Of a stretch of DNA of 64,000 nucleotides, positions 60,490 to 64,000 are shown one piece after another (the stretch's first letter is position 1; each line of letters opens with the position of its first letter). The notes beneath the pieces were generated by a model, which was given only the letters and a program-made list of their open reading frames with translations, did no database searches and was not told the origin of the DNA. A program made the position numbers and the translations under genes. Origin of the DNA: Actinomycetospora chiangmaiensis DSM 45062. Its GTDB lineage: Bacteria > Actinomycetota > Actinomycetes > Mycobacteriales > Pseudonocardiaceae. Where the stretch lies: positions 372,001-436,000 of the forward strand of contig NZ_KB903218.1 of assembly GCF_000379625.1 (NCBI RefSeq). Direction: 5' to 3'.

Positions 60490-63180
60490 ATGATGGACGA
60501 CGTGGAGGACACGTCGCAGCGCTACGACTCCCGGCCCGCGGGCCGGGAGTCGGTGCGCAGCGACCCCGCCCGCGGTGAGCTGCGCATCCACCTGGGCGCC
60601 GCACCCGGCGTCGGGAAGACGTACGCGGCGCTGTGCGAGGCGCGGCGGCGGCAGGACCGGGGGACCGACGTCGTGGTCGGGCTCGTCGAGACGCACGGAC
60701 GCGCCCGGACGGCCGACCTGCTGGAAGGCCTGGAGGTCCTGCCGCGGCGCACCGTCACCCACCGGGGCACCGCGCTCTCCGAGCTCGACGTCGAGGCCGT
60801 GCTCGCCCGGGCGCCCGAGGTGGTGGTCGTCGACGAGCTGGCGCACACCAACGCCCCCGGCAGTCGGCACGCGCGCCGGTACGAGGACGTCGAGGAACTG
60901 CTCGCGGCGGGCATCGACGTCATCTCGACGGTGAACGTGCAGCACCTCGAGTCGCTGCACGACGTCGTCGAGCGCATCACCGGCACGCGCCAGCAGGAGA
61001 CCGTCCCGGACGAGGTGGTGCGCGCCGCCGAGCAGGTGGAGCTGGTCGACATCACGCCGGAGGCGCTCCGCCGGCGCCTCGCGCACGGGAACGTCTACCC
61101 GGCCGAGCGGATCGACGCGTCCCTGGCGCACTACTTCCGCACCGGGAACCTCATCGCGCTGCGCGAGCTCGCCCTGCTGTGGGTGGCCGACCAGGTGGAC
61201 GTCGCGCTGCGCCGCTACCGCGCCGACGAGCAGATCGACGAGGTGTGGGAGGCCCGCGAGCGGGTGGTCGTCGCGGTCACCGGCGGGCCGGAGAGCCTCA
61301 CGGTGTTGCGGCGGGCGGCGCGGATCGCGCGGCGCGCCGGCGCGGCCGACCTGCTGTGCGTCCAGGTCCTGCGCGGGGACGGGGTCGCCACGCGCGACAC
61401 CGGGCGGGGCCGCGACCTGCGCCGCCTCGCCAAGGAGGTCGGCGCGTCCTTCCACACCGTGGTCGGCGACGACGTGGCCACCGCGCTGCTCGACTTCGCC
61501 CGCGGGGCGAACGCCACCCAGCTCGTGCTCGGCACGTCCCGCCGCTCCCGTCTCGCCCGCCTGGTCGACCCGGGGATCGGCGCCCGGGCGATCGCGGCCT
61601 CGGGGGCCATCGACGTCCACCTCGTCTCCCACGTCGACACGCCCGACGACGGGCCGGCGGACGGCGACGGCGGGTGGTGGCCGCGCCTCGAGCGGCTGCT
61701 GCGCGGCCGACGCGCGATCCGCGGGTGGCCCGCCGCGATCGTGCTCCCGGTCCTCGCCACGGGCTTCGGCTGGCTGTTCCCGGGTGTCGGGCTGTCCACC
61801 GACACGGTCGCCTTCTTCCTCGCCACGGTGATCACCGCGGTCATCGGCGGTCTCGTGCCCGCGGTGGTGGCCGCCCTGTTCGGCGGAGCGCTGCTCAACT
61901 ACTTCTTCACCCCGCCGCTGTACTCGTTCACCGTCGGCCGGTTCGAGGACCTCGTCGCGGTGACCACGATGCTGCTCATCGCGATCCTCGTCGCCGCGGT
62001 GGTCGACCGCGCCGATCGCCGGGCCGCCCAGGCCGCGCAGGCCCGCGCCGAAGCGACCCTGCTCGCGTCGTTCGCCCGGGTCGTGATCTCCCGGTCGGAC
62101 CCGCTGCCGCGCCTGCTCGACCGGGTGCGCGAGGCGTTCGGGTTCAGCTCGGTCGCGGTCCTGGAGCGGGGCCCGAAGTCGTCGTGGCGGGTCATCGCGC
62201 GGGTGCCCGAGGGGGTGTCCGCGGCCGACGCGGACCGAGCGGCCGACGGCGGGGACCCGGCCGACGGCGGGGACCCGGCCGACGCCGACGCCGACGTCGA
62301 GATCGACGAGGGGTCCCACCTCGTCGGGTGCGGGCGCACCCTGACGGCCGCCGAGAACCGGCTGTTCGCCGCGGTCGCGGGTCCCGCCCTGCTGGCGCTG
62401 CGGAACCGCCGGATCAGCGCCGAGGCGGTCGACGCGGCCCGGCGCGCGGAGGCGAGCGGCCTGCGCACGGCGCTGCTCTCCGCCGTCGGCCACGACCTGC
62501 GGACGCCGCTGTCGGCGATCAAGGCGGCCGTGTCGAGCCTGCGGGACCCCGAGCTGGCGCTCGGGCCCGAGGACTCCGAGGAGCTGCTCGCCACCGTGGA
62601 GGAGTCCGGTGACCGCCTGGTCGCCCTCGTCGACAACCTGCTGGACTCCTCGCGCCTGGCCACCGGAGCGGTCACCCCGTACCGCATCACCGTGGGGGTG
62701 GCCGAGATCGTCGACGCCGCCGTGGCCGCCCTGCCCACCGCCGAGATCCGCGGCCGGGTCGAGATCACGCCGTCCCCGCCCGGCGAGTCCGACGAGGTGG
62801 TGACCGACCCGGGCCTGGCGGAACGCATCATCGCGAACCTGGTGGACAACGCCATGCGGCACGGGGGCGACGGCCCCGTGTCGCTGCGGACCAGCGCGCA
62901 CGCCGACCGGGTCGAGCTGCGGGTCGTCGACCGGGGGCCCGGCGTGGCCCGGGACGCGGAGCTGTTCACCGCGTTCCAGCACCTCGGTGACCACGACTCC
63001 AACGGCACCTCCGGCGGCCTGGGTCTCGGGCTGCACGTGGCCCGCGGTTTCGCCCGCGCGATGGGCGGCACCCTCGAGCCCGAGGAGACCCCCGGGGGCG
63101 GGCTGACCATGGTGCTGTCGCTGCCGCGTGCCGGCGCCCCGCTGCCGAGTCGGCCCGTCGTCGCGGGGGCGGCGTCGTGA
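60490..63180 (+). CDS. kdpD: KdpD sensor histidine kinase
   Basis: An 896-aa sensor. The N-terminal KdpD domain has a Walker A-like site at about 36-44 (GAAPGVGKT) and a DELAHTNAPGSRH motif. A universal-stress-like domain follows, then four membrane helices near residues 415-510, a GAF-like linker with a duplicated ADGGDP segment, the HisKA site H668 (GHDLRTPLSAIK) and an HATPase with GLGLGLHVARG. It senses K+ limitation and phosphorylates KdpE. A 28-bp palindrome covers codons 12-21. Confidence 0.94.
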   Translation: MMDDVEDTSQRYDSRPAGRESVRSDPARGELRIHLGAAPGVGKTYAALCEARRRQDRGTDVVVGLVETHGRARTADLLEGLEVLPRRTVTHRGTALSELDVEAVLARAPEVVVVDELAHTNAPGSRHARRYEDVEELLAAGIDVISTVNVQHLESLHDVVERITGTRQQETVPDEVVRAAEQVELVDITPEALRRRLAHGNVYPAERIDASLAHYFRTGNLIALRELALLWVADQVDVALRRYRADEQIDEVWEARERVVVAVTGGPESLTVLRRAARIARRAGAADLLCVQVLRGDGVATRDTGRGRDLRRLAKEVGASFHTVVGDDVATALLDFARGANATQLVLGTSRRSRLARLVDPGIGARAIAASGAIDVHLVSHVDTPDDGPADGDGGWWPRLERLLRGRRAIRGWPAAIVLPVLATGFGWLFPGVGLSTDTVAFFLATVITAVIGGLVPAVVAALFGGALLNYFFTPPLYSFTVGRFEDLVAVTTMLLIAILVAAVVDRADRRAAQAAQARAEATLLASFARVVISRSDPLPRLLDRVREAFGFSSVAVLERGPKSSWRVIARVPEGVSAADADRAADGGDPADGGDPADADADVEIDEGSHLVGCGRTLTAAENRLFAAVAGPALLALRNRRISAEAVDAARRAEASGLRTALLSAVGHDLRTPLSAIKAAVSSLRDPELALGPEDSEELLATVEESGDRLVALVDNLLDSSRLATGAVTPYRITVGVAEIVDAAVAALPTAEIRGRVEITPSPPGESDEVVTDPGLAERIIANLVDNAMRHGGDGPVSLRTSAHADRVELRVVDRGPGVARDAELFTAFQHLGDHDSNGTSGGLGLGLHVARGFARAMGGTLEPEETPGGGLTMVLSLPRAGAPLPSRPVVAGAAS
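60525..60552. repeat. 28-bp perfect palindrome within the kdpD 5' end
   Basis: The segment reads the same on both strands across 28 bases, centred on GCGC-like CCCGCGGG. It codes for residues 12-21 of KdpD. As RNA it would form a very stable loop-free foldback about 35 nt after the start. Confidence 0.9.
62245..62280. repeat. 18-bp exact duplication in kdpD
   Basis: GACGGCGGGGACCCGGCC occurs twice in tandem, giving (Asp-Gly-Gly-Asp-Pro-Ala)2 in the acidic linker before the kinase domain. The unit is in frame. Confidence 0.9.
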
Positions 63181-63866
63181 GCCGGGTCCTCGTCGTCGAC
63201 GACGACCCCCACCTGCTGCGGACGCTGCGGATCAACCTCACCGCCCACGGGCACACCGTGGTCCCGGTGGCCACCGGGGCGGGCGCCCTGCGCGCGGCCG
63301 CCGACCGGCCCGCGCCCGACGTCGTCGTGCTCGACCTCGGCCTGCCCGACATCCCGGGCCTCGAGGTGCTCGAGGGGATCCGGGGCTGGAGCGCGATGCC
63401 GGTGATCGTCCTGTCGGCGCGCACCGACGCGGGCGACAAGGTGGCCGCGCTCGACGGCGGCGCCGACGACTACGTGACCAAGCCGTTCGGGATGCCGGAG
63501 CTGCTCGCCCGCATCCGCGCTGCGGTGCGCCGGGCGGCGACGGTGCCGGGGGAGGGGGAGCCGCGCGTCGCCACCCCCGACTTCGAGGTCGACCTCGTCG
63601 CGAAGAAGGTCGTGCGCGGCGGGGTCGAGGTGCACCTGTCGCCCACCGAGTGGGGCGTGCTGGAGCACCTCGTGCGGCACCCGGGGATGCTCGTCACCCA
63701 GCAGCAGCTGCTGCAGGAGGTGTGGGGCCCGCAGTACGGCACGGAGGGGCACTACCTGCGCGTCTACCTCGGGCACCTGCGCCGCAAGCTGGAGCCCGAC
63801 CCGTCCCGGCCGCGGTACCTCATCACCGAGCCCGGCCGGGGGTACCGGTTCGAGCCCGCCGGCTGA
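63177..63866 (+). CDS. kdpE: KdpE response regulator
   Basis: A 229-aa OmpR-type regulator. The receiver domain has the acidic pair VVDDD, phospho-Asp in VVLDLGLPD, and the switch Lys in VTKPFG. The winged-helix domain ends RYLITEPGRGYRFEP. It activates kdpFABC. The GTG at 63177 overlaps the kdpD stop. Confidence 0.95.
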   Translation: MSRVLVVDDDPHLLRTLRINLTAHGHTVVPVATGAGALRAAADRPAPDVVVLDLGLPDIPGLEVLEGIRGWSAMPVIVLSARTDAGDKVAALDGGADDYVTKPFGMPELLARIRAAVRRAATVPGEGEPRVATPDFEVDLVAKKVVRGGVEVHLSPTEWGVLEHLVRHPGMLVTQQQLLQEVWGPQYGTEGHYLRVYLGHLRRKLEPDPSRPRYLITEPGRGYRFEPAG

Positions 63867-63934
63867 ACCGTTCCCGGCCCCTGCCCGCCCGGCCGCGGAT
63901 CGGGTTCGATGGACGGGGACGGAAGGTGGCGACG

Positions 63935-64000
63935 ATGCCCGTGACGGCGGCCGGTGAGGTCGAGCGGACGTTCGAGGTGGCCGGGGCCGAGGTCCTCGAC
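63935..64000 (+). CDS. Start of a CYTH-domain protein (partial)
   Basis: An ATG with GGAAGG upstream begins a frame open to the end of the window. The first 22 residues (MPVTAAGEVERTFEVAGAEV) carry the E-x-E/ER-type start of CYTH (CyaB-thiamine triphosphatase) proteins. Only the N-terminus is present. Confidence 0.5.
   Translation, partial: MPVTAAGEVERTFEVAGAEVLD

Overview
The window is about 64 kb of very GC-rich DNA. Short leaders, many GTG starts, and ATGA/GTGA stop-start overlaps point to a high-GC actinomycete. The gene content (DUF222/13E12 HNH protein, PucR, DUF1707, FBP-domain and paa genes) fits the Pseudonocardiaceae, for example Actinomycetospora or Pseudonocardia; the genus is inference only. 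No rRNA, tRNA, CRISPR array, integrase or transposase was seen.

Layout. 0-6 kb: the end of a transporter, a methyltransferase, a GH1 glycosidase, then a tight operon of an epoxide-hydrolase-like protein, a split transketolase and a short-chain dehydrogenase (SDR) with a 1-nt frameshift. 5.6-9.1 kb: a BLUF photoreceptor, a ParA/ribbon-helix-helix pair with a 20-bp perfect palindrome upstream, a STAS protein and a crotonase. 9.1-13.1 kb: a 1331-aa Pls/PosA-type synthetase (A-T domains, six membrane segments, three left-handed beta-helix domains). 13.3-19.6 kb: a phenylacetate operon, paaABCDEZI, with a 6 x 12-bp tandem repeat in paaC. 19.7-31.5 kb: glycerophosphodiesterase, DUF222 nuclease, 3-hydroxyacyl-CoA dehydrogenase, sugar isomerase, aminotransferase, PBP1, a Baeyer-Villiger monooxygenase (BVMO), an acyltransferase and an EAL-DICT protein. 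31.5-34 kb: hydrolase, fused remnants of a lysR and an eamA gene, repeats, TetR and FBP-domain genes.

34-43 kb is the pyruvate node: ppdK diverges from aceE-aceF-lpd, which has proteobacterial-style E2 and a lipoyl-E3. 43-47 kb: a lactonase-like gene, DUF1707, a frameshifted SDR diverging from a TetR gene, and a small zone of gene decay (truncated lysR, internally deleted CoA-transferase). 47-55 kb: a small protein coupled to an FMN-reductase-like/TPR fusion, an acyl-CoA dehydrogenase, a PucR regulator diverging from an HSL-type esterase plus an EthA-like BVMO, a crotonase, a truncated haemoglobin and a GrpB-like protein. 55.8-63.9 kb: a complete kdp operon (an extra small membrane peptide, then kdpF-A-B-C-D-E), followed by the start of a CYTH gene.

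The gene set describes an aerobic soil-type catabolist: phenylacetate ring cleavage feeding beta-oxidation, BVMO plus esterase for ketone degradation, C3 flux control at pyruvate, and high-affinity potassium uptake. The most notable items are the Pls-like synthetase, a dispersed hairpin repeat family, the fused gene relics, and three single-base frameshifts in or near short homopolymers, which may be real decay or sequencing errors.
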